DNA from: Bacteroidota bacterium
GTDB lineage: Bacteria > Bacteroidota > Bacteroidia > Chitinophagales > Saprospiraceae
Assembly: GCA_029781865.1 (NCBI GenBank)
Contig: JAKOVW010000079.1
Location: 124,001-188,000 of the forward strand
DNA length: 64,000 bases
Reading direction: 5' to 3'
The translations under genes were made by a program, and so were the position numbers. Under the pieces are notes generated by a model. The model was not told the DNA's origin. It was given only the letters and a program-made list of their open reading frames with translations, and did not search any database. Numbering within the stretch: position 1 is the stretch's first letter; every line of letters starts with the position of its first letter. This document shows, in pieces, positions 17,542 through 26,372 of the stretch.

Positions 17542-20500
17542 ATGAGAAAATACGTAAAATTATTTGCCATTATTTTGTCTGTTATCATTATCCTGGCTGT
17601 TGCCTTACCTTTTTTATTTAAGGATAGAATAGTCACAGGAATAAAATCAGCCATTAATAGCAAAATAAATGGACAAGTGGAATTTAAAAATGCTTCAGTT
17701 TCATTATTTACCAACTTTCCAAAACTAACCCTTTCCATTGAAGACCTATCTTGCAAATCATTTGTCAATCAGGATACAACAGATTTATTTAAGGCAAAAG
17801 ACATTGAATTGGGATTTAACTTATGGGCATTGATTACAGACCGGGAACATATTAAGATTACAAAACTGAATTTATATAATCCGGTTATGCATGTTATTGC
17901 ATATGATAGTTTATTAGCCAATTTTTCCATTCTAAAAGAAACACCCAAAGACAGTGCGCAATCTTCGGGTAAGGTAAGTCTTGATATTGAAGAATATAAC
18001 ATAAAAGATGGTGAGATAAATTATACCAGTAACTACAATTCAAAGGACCTGAAGTTAAAACAAATTAACCATAACGGTAGTATTCAAGTGTCCAACCAAA
18101 CTATAAGCTTAAAATCAAAGACAGATATTCAGGAAATTAGTTATGAGGCCAATCATCTTACATTAATGAAATCGATTCACATGATTTCAAATATGGACTT
18201 GTTGGTCGCATCTGAAAAAGACAAAGTAACCATTCAAAATTTCGATTTAAATCTGAACAATTTGAAACTAAGATTAAATGGAGTGATTACATCTCTTGGA
18301 GATTCCCTGTTATTGGATCTTAATTTAAATGCACCGGATAATGAATTCAAAGATTTATTTTCATTGCTGCCGAATGCGTATACTTCTGATTTTAAAAACG
18401 TAAAGTCAAATGGGAAATTCCTGTTGGATGCAAAAATAAATGGATTGTACAATGGCAAATTGAAAATATATCCTTTATGGACCATGAACTGCAAGGTAGA
18501 TAATGGTATGCTGCAGTATCCAGGAAAATCAATACAATTGGAAAATTTTAAACTTAATTTCTTTTCTGAAAATAAAGATCCGGAAATGAAAACAGCCTTT
18601 GTTGATTTGAAGGAATTTTCATTTCTATTAAATAAGCAGCCTTTTGCTGGAAAAATACAATTAACAAATCTGGCTGACAATTATCATGCATTCGGAAATT
18701 TGAACGGAATACTCAATTTATCTGATGTAAATGACTTCTACCCTTTGGAAAAAAATACCCGGATTTCCGGAATTCTTAATCCCGTTATCTCTTTTAAACT
18801 TAATAAATCAGCAATATCAAATAAGCAATACGATCAGATTGATTTGTCAGGTAAATTAACGGTATCCAATTTACTATATCAGACTAAAGGGCAACCGGAT
18901 ATTGCCGTACCCAGCGCTCTTCTCAATTTCAATCCAAATCAATTGGAAATAAAAACGATTGCATTAAATTTTGGCCATAGTGATATGGAGATTAATGGTA
19001 TGATTAATGAACCGTTAAATTTCTTTGAAGACAACCAAAGCGTCAAAGGTCAATTAAATGCCAGATCCAATCTTCTGGATCTAAAAGAGTGGACTGTAAA
19101 GGATAGTCAAGCATTAAAAACCAAAAAAACAGCACACGTGGCAAAGGTACCTGTTTATATTTCCAAATTAAATTTAGACATCAACTGTAATTTAAATCAG
19201 ATCATCTATGAAGATTATGATATTAAGAGTAGTACTGCCACAGGAGTAGTTCAGGGTAATTCCATAGTCATCCGCAATTTTAATAGTACAATTAACGGAA
19301 ATCAGCTTGCAGGCTCAGGAAATTTAAGTGGAGTATATTCATTCATGATGGATGATCAAATTTTGGAAGGAAACCTTCATTTAAATGCAAGACAATTTGA
19401 TGCCGATCGGTTCATGACCAAATCTCCGGTGAGTTCTGCATCTAAACAAGTTTCCAATGTTTCCGGCCCGTTTATGGTTCCTGAAAAGTTTAACCTTAAA
19501 GTAGATTTTAAAGCCGGAGAGGTTTATTACAAGCCGATGACATTAAAGAATGCTACCGGAAATTTAGTTATTGTAAACAAGGAAATTCAGTTTCAAAATT
19601 TAAACGCCAATATTGGTGGGGGTAAGATCGGTTTACAGGGAATATACAATACGTCTATCCCGGATAAGCCCCATTTTAATTTAAAATTTGATATTCTTAA
19701 GCTTCAATTTGCAGAAGCTCTTAATTCCTTTGAAAGCTTTAAAAAACTCGCTCCGGTTATGCAATACATCCAGGGCTTTTTTAATACAAATCTGATTGTC
19801 GAAGGTATATTAGGTAAAGATAATTTCCCCATCCTGGACAATATGAATGTAGATGGTCTTTTTGAAACTCTGGAAGGAGCAATTCATGGATTTAAACCAT
19901 TGGATTTGCTTTCAGATAAACTTAAAATTTCAGAATTAAAAAATCTTAACATTAAGAATACGAAAAATTGGGTGTCTGTAAAAAATGGAATTGTGGCCAT
20001 CAAGGATTTGAATAAAAAAATTGACGATATTGATATTTCAGTCAATGGAAGCCATAAAATATCCGGAAACATGGATTATCAGTTTGTCATTAAAATACCG
20101 AAAAATAAAGTTTCCAAATTTGCTTCTTCTTTGAAACTCGATCATACGGTTGATCAGTTGAATTCTATATTAAGTAAATCAGGCCTGGGCACTTCTGTGT
20201 TAACGAATCTGAATTTACTGGTAAACATGACAGGAACGTCTTCTAATCCCTCTTTTAGTTTTAAATTACTAAATGATAAAGGTGATATAACGAGTCCGGA
20301 AGACCAGATTAAAGAATCCGTAAAATCTAAAATTGAAGATACGCTTAGATCAAAATTCGAATCGGAAAAGGCAAAGGTCACTACAGCAGTTAAGAAAGCA
20401 GAAGATAGTCTGAGAAATGAAGCTGAAAAGAAAGCAGGCGAATTAAAAACACAGATCCTTGATAAAGCTGCAGGTGAGGCAACTAAAAAATTGGATTCAA

Positions 20501-20634
20501 CAATCGTCAATAAGGCTAAAGAATCTTTGGATACCCTATCGCAAAAAGTATTAAATAAAGATGTAAAAAAGGAAGCCGATCAAATTAAGGATAAATTAAA
20601 AGACTGGAACCCATTCAAAAAGGATAAAAAGTAG
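17542..20634 (+). CDS. AsmA-family envelope protein
   Basis: The 1030-residue protein has one N-terminal membrane helix (about 8-26), then a long beta-rich region with the AsmA N-terminal pattern (V-x-F-K-N-A-S-V-S-L-F-T-N-F-P). A C-terminal AsmA/TamB-like domain lies around 660-900. The last ~120 residues are a lysine/glutamate-rich, probably coiled-coil tail, an unusual addition. AsmA-like proteins form bridge-like grooves thought to move phospholipids between membranes. Another member of this wider family, TamB, is encoded at 34-39 kb. The gene ends in a hairpin shared with the convergent haloperoxidase-like gene. Confidence 0.85.
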   Translation: MRKYVKLFAIILSVIIILAVALPFLFKDRIVTGIKSAINSKINGQVEFKNASVSLFTNFPKLTLSIEDLSCKSFVNQDTTDLFKAKDIELGFNLWALITDREHIKITKLNLYNPVMHVIAYDSLLANFSILKETPKDSAQSSGKVSLDIEEYNIKDGEINYTSNYNSKDLKLKQINHNGSIQVSNQTISLKSKTDIQEISYEANHLTLMKSIHMISNMDLLVASEKDKVTIQNFDLNLNNLKLRLNGVITSLGDSLLLDLNLNAPDNEFKDLFSLLPNAYTSDFKNVKSNGKFLLDAKINGLYNGKLKIYPLWTMNCKVDNGMLQYPGKSIQLENFKLNFFSENKDPEMKTAFVDLKEFSFLLNKQPFAGKIQLTNLADNYHAFGNLNGILNLSDVNDFYPLEKNTRISGILNPVISFKLNKSAISNKQYDQIDLSGKLTVSNLLYQTKGQPDIAVPSALLNFNPNQLEIKTIALNFGHSDMEINGMINEPLNFFEDNQSVKGQLNARSNLLDLKEWTVKDSQALKTKKTAHVAKVPVYISKLNLDINCNLNQIIYEDYDIKSSTATGVVQGNSIVIRNFNSTINGNQLAGSGNLSGVYSFMMDDQILEGNLHLNARQFDADRFMTKSPVSSASKQVSNVSGPFMVPEKFNLKVDFKAGEVYYKPMTLKNATGNLVIVNKEIQFQNLNANIGGGKIGLQGIYNTSIPDKPHFNLKFDILKLQFAEALNSFESFKKLAPVMQYIQGFFNTNLIVEGILGKDNFPILDNMNVDGLFETLEGAIHGFKPLDLLSDKLKISELKNLNIKNTKNWVSVKNGIVAIKDLNKKIDDIDISVNGSHKISGNMDYQFVIKIPKNKVSKFASSLKLDHTVDQLNSILSKSGLGTSVLTNLNLLVNMTGTSSNPSFSFKLLNDKGDITSPEDQIKESVKSKIEDTLRSKFESEKAKVTTAVKKAEDSLRNEAEKKAGELKTQILDKAAGEATKKLDSTIVNKAKESLDTLSQKVLNKDVKKEADQIKDKLKDWNPFKKDKK

Positions 20635-20635
20635 A

Positions 20636-20674
20636 AAGTAGCCCTCAAATATATTTATAATTTAAAGGCTACTT
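20636..20674. terminator. Candidate bidirectional terminator hairpin
   Basis: AAGTAGCC at 20636-20643 pairs with GGCTACTT at 20667-20674 (8 bp, 23-base AT-rich loop) between two convergent genes. On the plus strand a T-rich tract follows within a few bases. The loop is long, so strength is uncertain. Confidence 0.4.
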
Positions 20675-20680
20675 ACCTAT

Positions 20681-22030
20681 TTATTTTTTTAAATTTAATC
20701 CCAGTGTTTTTTGGGAAAGATCATAACCCATTTGCATTCCAATGTCGATACTCGTTCTAAAATGTTTGGCTGAATAAAGATCAGAATATGCAGCTTCTTT
20801 GGCTAATTCGGTAAATGAAGCAAAGAATTTCTTATTGGTCTTAATATCTGTTCGCTTCGATTGGGTGTAATCATTAAAGGCCACACGGTGCCCGAAATAA
20901 TTACCCAAAATTTCAGCACTTGCATTATAAATTAATGCTTTTTCAGAGGCAAATTCCGGAACCGGCAAGCAGGAATATTCCGGAATGAAATACCGGCTTA
21001 TGTTTTGTTTAATGTAGCTTGATGGTCTGAGTAAATCATATTGAAATTTAATTTGCCAGGAAAGAATATAACCATCATAGTGTGCAATACTCATTTTCAA
21101 GAGCAATTCTACAGCCTGGTCCAAAGGAAAATCCCTGTCATCCAGCATTTGGGCAAGCAGGAGCATATTATGACAAAGCGGAGTTGCACGCGAATCAGAT
21201 GATTCACTCCAGTATTTTATAAGATCTTTATTCTCGCTGGTTAAATTGGTAGTCAAATTATAAACTTCAGTTGCTTCGGCATACATAATAGATTGCGTTG
21301 AAGTGCTGTATTCCAAAACATTGGTTGGATGAATTTCTGAAATATTATTCGAATAAGCAGGCTTTGTTTCTCCCCAGTTAGGCATGATGGTTCTGTCCGT
21401 ATAATCCGGAGGCGTCGGAATCCAGGCACCTTCTTTCACAGGCATAATGATTTCCGGGTAATTCTTTAGATAATAATCTGCACGGCCATCATTATTTTCA
21501 TAATCCAACAATTTCCAGCCGATCTCATTCCCCAGGTCTTTTGAATTTCGTATAATTTCATCACTAAGGCCATTAGAAGCTATATTAATGTATTTATCTC
21601 TCAGTGTGGTAATTTGACTCAAATTGCTATCACCTGAAGATTTGTACAGATCAGTACAAATTATGGCCAATGCCTGGTTAGCAACGATCAACCAGTTATA
21701 TTCTTTGGATTCAACGGGCTGAGGTAAAGTTGTATTTAGACCACTGATATTAAGTTGTAGCGTTTTGTACCCTTCAAGTCCAGGTAATAGCGATTCATAC
21801 ATCGTAACAGCCATATAAAACATAGCTCTGCTGGAAACCAAATCATTAAACCCATTGCATTTTGCCATAAGATCTAAAGATAGCCTGGTCCAATCCTTGA
21901 CTAATTCAGGCTTTTCAGAGTTGATAAATTGATTTCTGGGTGTTAAAGGAGATTCTTTTTTACAGGAAAAGCTAAAAACGAACAGAGCAAGGAAGAGAAA
22001 TCCTTTCAAACGGGTTCTTAAATAGATCAT
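20681..22030 (-). CDS. Vanadium haloperoxidase/PAP2-like lipoprotein, active site degenerate
   Basis: A 449-residue lipoprotein (signal with F-S-C at about residue 23, then KKES) whose all-helical body matches bacterial vanadium-dependent haloperoxidase-like proteins. The first motif K-x6-RP is intact (K328, R335-P336). The second, normally PSGH, reads ASEK at 361-364. In the third, normally SRx5H, the serine and histidine stay (S416, H423) but the arginine is D417. Loss of the general-acid histidine and a phosphate-binding arginine argues against normal catalysis. I use the ATG at 22028-22030, not the TTG two codons upstream. The family assignment is by pattern, and the role is unknown. Confidence 0.7.
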   Translation of the reverse strand: MIYLRTRLKGFLFLALFVFSFSCKKESPLTPRNQFINSEKPELVKDWTRLSLDLMAKCNGFNDLVSSRAMFYMAVTMYESLLPGLEGYKTLQLNISGLNTTLPQPVESKEYNWLIVANQALAIICTDLYKSSGDSNLSQITTLRDKYINIASNGLSDEIIRNSKDLGNEIGWKLLDYENNDGRADYYLKNYPEIIMPVKEGAWIPTPPDYTDRTIMPNWGETKPAYSNNISEIHPTNVLEYSTSTQSIMYAEATEVYNLTTNLTSENKDLIKYWSESSDSRATPLCHNMLLLAQMLDDRDFPLDQAVELLLKMSIAHYDGYILSWQIKFQYDLLRPSSYIKQNISRYFIPEYSCLPVPEFASEKALIYNASAEILGNYFGHRVAFNDYTQSKRTDIKTNKKFFASFTELAKEAAYSDLYSAKHFRTSIDIGMQMGYDLSQKTLGLNLKK

Positions 22031-22070
22031 ACTCAAAGGTTTTACTGTTTTTAGATAACTTTATCAAGGA

Positions 22071-22078
22071 CAAATATA
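22071..22078 (-). promoter_or_regulatory. Candidate -7 element for the haloperoxidase-like gene
   Basis: The minus strand reads TATATTTG, a full TAnnTTTG match, 40 bases before the ATG. No convincing -33 element is visible in the AT-rich upstream sequence. Confidence 0.4.
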
Positions 22079-22149
22079 TTAAAACTATTTATAATATATA
22101 AATCCGTGATAAGAAAAAAACCTTCGTAACTTCTATTTATGGTTTAAAT

Positions 22150-23586
22150 TTATTCGTTTTCTTTGATATTCAGCAACTTATCCATTACTTCAGGCAACTG
22201 TTCCGCCCCAATTTTTTTTGTAAGAATTTTTTTATTCTTATCCAAAATATAAATCTGAGGAGTTGTCTTCAAGTCATAAATCGCCTTGAATCTGGATGAA
22301 TGGCTTGGATCTGAGGCATTTATCCAATTTTCCATCTTTAAATCCTTAACCCCATCCCAACAGGTCTTCTCCTCAGGGCCGACTTTAGTGCAAACGGCCA
22401 ATATTTCTACCCCTTTTGTATTAAACTTATCATAAAAGTCCTTTATTAAAGGCATTGCCTTTTTACAATGTCCACAATCCGGTGCCCAAAAGACTAACAC
22501 AAGATATGGACTTTTTATGTCATGTAACTGTATCGGTGTTGAATCTTTTCGGAAGACTTTGATATTGGGAGCCACTCTATCAATAAGCAAAGGTTTTAAG
22601 ACTTTTGCATCTGCTGTCATTTTAGCTAAATTCTCCTTATCCAGCCATGGGGCTCTACCCTTGGCGTAATATTCTTCAACCAGATGAACATAAACCCCAT
22701 CCATTCCAACAAACTTTGAATTAGCAAAGTAGTTGAGGTAATGAGATAGAAGAAACTTATGAACCTCTGAATCAACTACTTTGCATCTACTCAAAATGGT
22801 GTCTAATGAAACATTTATGGAATCAGGATGCTGCATCGTAAGTTTTTGAATGTATTGATCGACCTTTTGATAAAATAAAGGAATTCTAACAGACCGGTCA
22901 TCATTAAATTCAGCATAATCGAAAAAGTGTTTCTTGTAATAATTAAAAATGATCAGATCTTTTTCTTTTGATGTTACCTGGGAGAAATCAGGAATATCAA
23001 CTTCTAAACTCCATTTGATTATGAGGCTTAATATGCTTTTGGGCTGTTCCTTTAAGATTTCAGTTTGTTTGTTTTTTACTTCCTGATCCAATTGATCCAG
23101 CTGCTTTTTGAGAATTAGCTTTTTAAGGCTATCCGTTTCAGTCTTGTTCAATGCTGTTAAAGAATCTGCCTTTGCCCGGTGATCAGAGATGTAATCAATG
23201 TATTTTACAAAATCTTCGTTCAACTTAGAACCCTTAAATTTGAGGTTTTCTGAAAGCTTATCCAGTGTGGTTTCAATGCTGAAATTTTGCTTGCCAGAAT
23301 CAATAAGCAGCTGAAAAAAATCATGACTGGGTTGTACTACGACTAAATACATCCCAGGCTCAAGAGCTGTATCCTTGCTAAAGACAAATCCTTCCTTGGT
23401 CCTGTAGGCTGTATCTTTAATATATTGTTTGTCACCAAAATGATATCCCAGTAAAAGCGTATCATTGGTATATCCTTTAATGTTTACTTTTATTTTATAG
23501 GATTGACTGCTTGCTGTAATCCCTAAAAACAGAATAAGGATGACAACATATTTCTTGAGGTAATCGAATGCAGGAGAAAAACCCAT
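22150..23586 (-). CDS. TlpA-like thiol-disulfide oxidoreductase with DUF4369-type N-terminus
   Basis: The 478-residue exported protein has a signal peptide (to about residue 28, ending ASSQ) and a beta-rich N-terminal domain of the DUF4369 type (about 30-120). A charged helical middle region of the DUF5106 kind follows. The C-terminal thioredoxin domain has the active site C371-G-H-C374 and a later cis-proline region (K-T-T-P). Such proteins act on disulfides in the periplasm and are abundant in Bacteroidota. It has its own promoter-like motif at 23608-23615. Specific partners are unknown. Confidence 0.88.
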   Translation of the reverse strand: MGFSPAFDYLKKYVVILILFLGITASSQSYKIKVNIKGYTNDTLLLGYHFGDKQYIKDTAYRTKEGFVFSKDTALEPGMYLVVVQPSHDFFQLLIDSGKQNFSIETTLDKLSENLKFKGSKLNEDFVKYIDYISDHRAKADSLTALNKTETDSLKKLILKKQLDQLDQEVKNKQTEILKEQPKSILSLIIKWSLEVDIPDFSQVTSKEKDLIIFNYYKKHFFDYAEFNDDRSVRIPLFYQKVDQYIQKLTMQHPDSINVSLDTILSRCKVVDSEVHKFLLSHYLNYFANSKFVGMDGVYVHLVEEYYAKGRAPWLDKENLAKMTADAKVLKPLLIDRVAPNIKVFRKDSTPIQLHDIKSPYLVLVFWAPDCGHCKKAMPLIKDFYDKFNTKGVEILAVCTKVGPEEKTCWDGVKDLKMENWINASDPSHSSRFKAIYDLKTTPQIYILDKNKKILTKKIGAEQLPEVMDKLLNIKENE

Positions 23587-23607
23587 ATTTTATTTTTATA
23601 TAATATA

Positions 23608-23615
23608 CAAAATTA
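23608..23615 (-). promoter_or_regulatory. Candidate -7 element for the TlpA-like gene
   Basis: The minus strand reads TAATTTTG, a full TAnnTTTG match, ending 21 bases before the ATG at 23586. It lies just downstream of the glycosyltransferase stop region and implies a separate transcript start. Confidence 0.45.
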
Positions 23616-23672
23616 ACAGATCTAACAGATAAAGAACTTGAGTGTTAATGGAATAACAATATTTTAACCATC

Positions 23673-24851
23673 TTAGTTATTGATAGTAAACGTTTTATAA
23701 ATCCGGTATAATTTATTGCCAATTGATTCAAAACTAAAGAGTTGAATGGCATCATTGGATATTTTAACCAGATCGAAATAAACGCTTTTACGGAGGATTG
23801 ATTGTATGGCTTCAACTAATTCGTCTTTATTTCCTTTTTGAACCAATAGTCCATTGTCAATTGTAACCACCTCGGGAATTCCTCCAACCGAACTACTTAT
23901 TACAGGAGTCCCGCAACAAAGAGACTCCTCAATGACACAGGGCATATTTTCCTTGTTGCTAAATAATATAAAAGCATCTGCAGTTTGATATAAGGAGGCC
24001 AATTCAATATTGGTTAATTTGCCATGATAAATGACTTGTTTCTCCAACTGATTTGATTTGATAAAATCCATTATTTTATCAAGATCGGTTCCATAACCAA
24101 CTAAATGAAATAATATTGGTGCTTGTTTCTTAATTAGTATTTGAATAGCCTCCAGTATTCCTAAAACATTCTTATGTTCATTCTTGAATTCTGAAACGTG
24201 TAATAATTGAACAATGCCGGATTCTGATTTTGGCTTAAAATAAAATAAATGCGTATCAATGCAATTGAATACACGAATGTAATTGTCATTGTATAATCGA
24301 AACCTTTTCATACCTCTTTCAAGATCTTCTGAAACGGTAATAACCGCTTCGGCCCTTTTGATTAAAAATTTTCTGATCCTGTTTTTTACACTAAAAACAG
24401 GCGTCTTCAAATGACTGGTATAAAATGTAGAATGTTCGGTAACCAAATAGCGAATTTTCAATTTGCGGGAAAATATATAAGCTATGACACATGATCTCAA
24501 AAGGACATGGGCATGTATGAGGACGGGTTTACCCATGTTGTGCAGCAGCCATTTTAGAAAGTGAGTCATTACAATATAGTATAAACCCGTTTTAATCAGT
24601 CTGTCCAAAAGCCGCAAACCTGTAATTTTGCTTTTATAATAGCCTATGCATGTAACATTAGCACCTGATTGTTCTATTTTCGTTTCATAAAACAAGCCGC
24701 TTATTTTTTTTGAAGAAGCCCGCGCATAAAACACCACAGAATTATAATGTGGTTGCGTCGCCTCGATATGTCTTTTTATGAAAATACCTTCCAGGTCATC
24801 ATCCTCATTGGGGTACCATTTTGCAATGTGCAGTACAAATGGATTGGGCAT
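23673..24851 (-). CDS. Glycosyltransferase family 4 protein
   Basis: A 392-residue GT-B fold glycosyltransferase. The N-terminal half has the usual H-I-A-K-W-Y-P-N opening and an H-A-H-V motif. The C-terminal half has the nucleotide-sugar site with G-Y-G-T-D and E-E-S-L-C-C-G-T-P-V-I, the E-x7-E pattern of retaining GT4 enzymes. It probably transfers a sugar in polysaccharide or glycolipid synthesis at the inner membrane. It is last in the minus-strand series after pyrB, six bases apart, an odd placement with no other glycan gene nearby. Donor and acceptor are unknown. Confidence 0.88.
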   Translation of the reverse strand: MPNPFVLHIAKWYPNEDDDLEGIFIKRHIEATQPHYNSVVFYARASSKKISGLFYETKIEQSGANVTCIGYYKSKITGLRLLDRLIKTGLYYIVMTHFLKWLLHNMGKPVLIHAHVLLRSCVIAYIFSRKLKIRYLVTEHSTFYTSHLKTPVFSVKNRIRKFLIKRAEAVITVSEDLERGMKRFRLYNDNYIRVFNCIDTHLFYFKPKSESGIVQLLHVSEFKNEHKNVLGILEAIQILIKKQAPILFHLVGYGTDLDKIMDFIKSNQLEKQVIYHGKLTNIELASLYQTADAFILFSNKENMPCVIEESLCCGTPVISSSVGGIPEVVTIDNGLLVQKGNKDELVEAIQSILRKSVYFDLVKISNDAIQLFSFESIGNKLYRIYKTFTINN

Positions 24852-24857
24852 GAATGA

Positions 24858-25802
24858 TTACTGATTGAATTGAACGCGGTGGCTTGCCAATAGAAATAGT
24901 ACAGCCATGCGAACCGCTACCCCATTTTCTACCTGGTCCAGAATAATCGAATATTCTGAATCCGCTGCATCCGTGTTTAATTCCACGCCTCTGTTAATAG
25001 GTCCGGGATGCATCAAAATAATTTTATGATTCAGATTGTCCAATATACTTTTAGCAACTCCAAAAAACTGTGAATATTCTCTTGCAGAAGGAAAATACTG
25101 CAGTTCCATTCGCTCGGTTTGAATGCGAAGGACATTGGCAACATCACACCAATTTAAAACCGATTGCAAATTAAAATCTACTTCAACTCCTAGCTCCTGA
25201 ATAAATTTTGGTATTAAAGTAGGTGGACCACAGACTTTTATTTTTGCTCCCAATTTCGTGAGACATAAGATATTCGACAAGGCAACTCTGCTGTGCAATA
25301 TATCCCCGATCAATGCTACTTTAACATTTTTAATTTTTCCAATGGTTTCCAATATAGAAAAACTATCAAGTAAAGCCTGAGTTGGATGTTCATGGGTACC
25401 ATCCCCCGCATTGATAATATGAGCTGGTACCTTGTTGGCTAAAAACCTGGCCGCACCTACAGAAGAATGTCTTACCACAATCATATCCACTTTCATGGCA
25501 AGTATATTCTGGACTGTATCCAATAAGGTTTCACCTTTTGATACGGAAGATCCACTGGATGAAAAATTAATGACATCTGCTGATAGTCTTTTCTCTGCAA
25601 GTTCAAAAGACATCCTTGTCCTGGTAGAGTTTTCAAAAAAAAGATTCGCTATGGTAATATCTCTCAGTGATGGTACCTTTTTTATTGGCCGTTGTAAAAC
25701 TTCTTTAAATTGCTTACTGGTATCCAGTATCAATTGAATATCGGAAATGGAAAGATCCCTTATGCCTATTAAATGTCTTGAACTGAGTTTCTGATCAGTC
25801 AT
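24858..25802 (-). CDS. pyrB: Aspartate carbamoyltransferase catalytic subunit
   Basis: PyrB joins carbamoyl phosphate and aspartate, the committed step of pyrimidine synthesis. The 314-residue protein has the carbamoyl-phosphate loop STRTRMSFE near 55-63, HEHPTQALLDS near 137-147, and MHPGPINRGVE near 267-277. No regulatory subunit gene (pyrI) is adjacent. pyrR lies 14 bases upstream on the same strand, the arrangement known in several Bacteroidota and Firmicutes. pyrF is elsewhere in the window at 58 kb. Confidence 0.96.
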   Translation of the reverse strand: MTDQKLSSRHLIGIRDLSISDIQLILDTSKQFKEVLQRPIKKVPSLRDITIANLFFENSTRTRMSFELAEKRLSADVINFSSSGSSVSKGETLLDTVQNILAMKVDMIVVRHSSVGAARFLANKVPAHIINAGDGTHEHPTQALLDSFSILETIGKIKNVKVALIGDILHSRVALSNILCLTKLGAKIKVCGPPTLIPKFIQELGVEVDFNLQSVLNWCDVANVLRIQTERMELQYFPSAREYSQFFGVAKSILDNLNHKIILMHPGPINRGVELNTDAADSEYSIILDQVENGVAVRMAVLFLLASHRVQFNQ

Positions 25803-25816
25803 TTTATATTTTCAAT

Positions 25817-26371
25817 TTATAGTCTATCCGCTTCATAAAATAATACTTTGTCATTTCCTTCTTCTTCACTCCATTCTACCTTTACATAGGATTTATCCAA
25901 AGCATCAACCCGAATACCGCAAAAATCTGCCTGTATTGGTACCTGCCTGTTGAATCTTCTATCAATTAATACCAGCAATTCAGTTTGTGATGGTCGACCA
26001 AAATTTTGTAATTCCTGCAATGCAGCCTGTATTGTTCGTCCGGTATACAAAACATCGTCCACTAATATGACGCGTTTGGATTCAATCAGGAAATTGATAT
26101 CGGTAGGATATGGATTGTGTATTTTAAAATTGGACTTGAAATCGTCTCTCGAAAAAGTAATATCCAGCTTACCCAATAAAAGAGATTTTGTATTGGTCAA
26201 CTCCAGAATTCGATTATATATTCTTTGAGCCAGTAAAGCACCTTTGAACTGAATCCCGATAATACAACTGTCTTTAAAGTCATTATGATGCTCGATTAAC
26301 TCGTAACAAAGCCGCTCAATGGCAATGTTCATTTCTTTCCCGGTTAATATGATTTTTGCTTTTTTCAACAA
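25817..26371 (-). CDS. pyrR: PyrR-type bifunctional regulator/uracil phosphoribosyltransferase
   Basis: A 184-residue type I phosphoribosyltransferase with the PRPP loop VILVDDVLYTGRTIQAA (about 101-117), as in PyrR. PyrR proteins act as uracil phosphoribosyltransferases and, in some bacteria, bind pyr mRNA to attenuate transcription. Placement just before pyrB supports the PyrR call over hypoxanthine phosphoribosyltransferase. The start must be TTG (two TTG codons in a row directly after the glnS stop), because the first ATG is 13 codons inside the domain. I see no clear PyrR-binding hairpin in the short gaps. Confidence 0.9.
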   Translation of the reverse strand: MLKKAKIILTGKEMNIAIERLCYELIEHHNDFKDSCIIGIQFKGALLAQRIYNRILELTNTKSLLLGKLDITFSRDDFKSNFKIHNPYPTDINFLIESKRVILVDDVLYTGRTIQAALQELQNFGRPSQTELLVLIDRRFNRQVPIQADFCGIRVDALDKSYVKVEWSEEEGNDKVLFYEADRL

Positions 26372-26372
26372 T

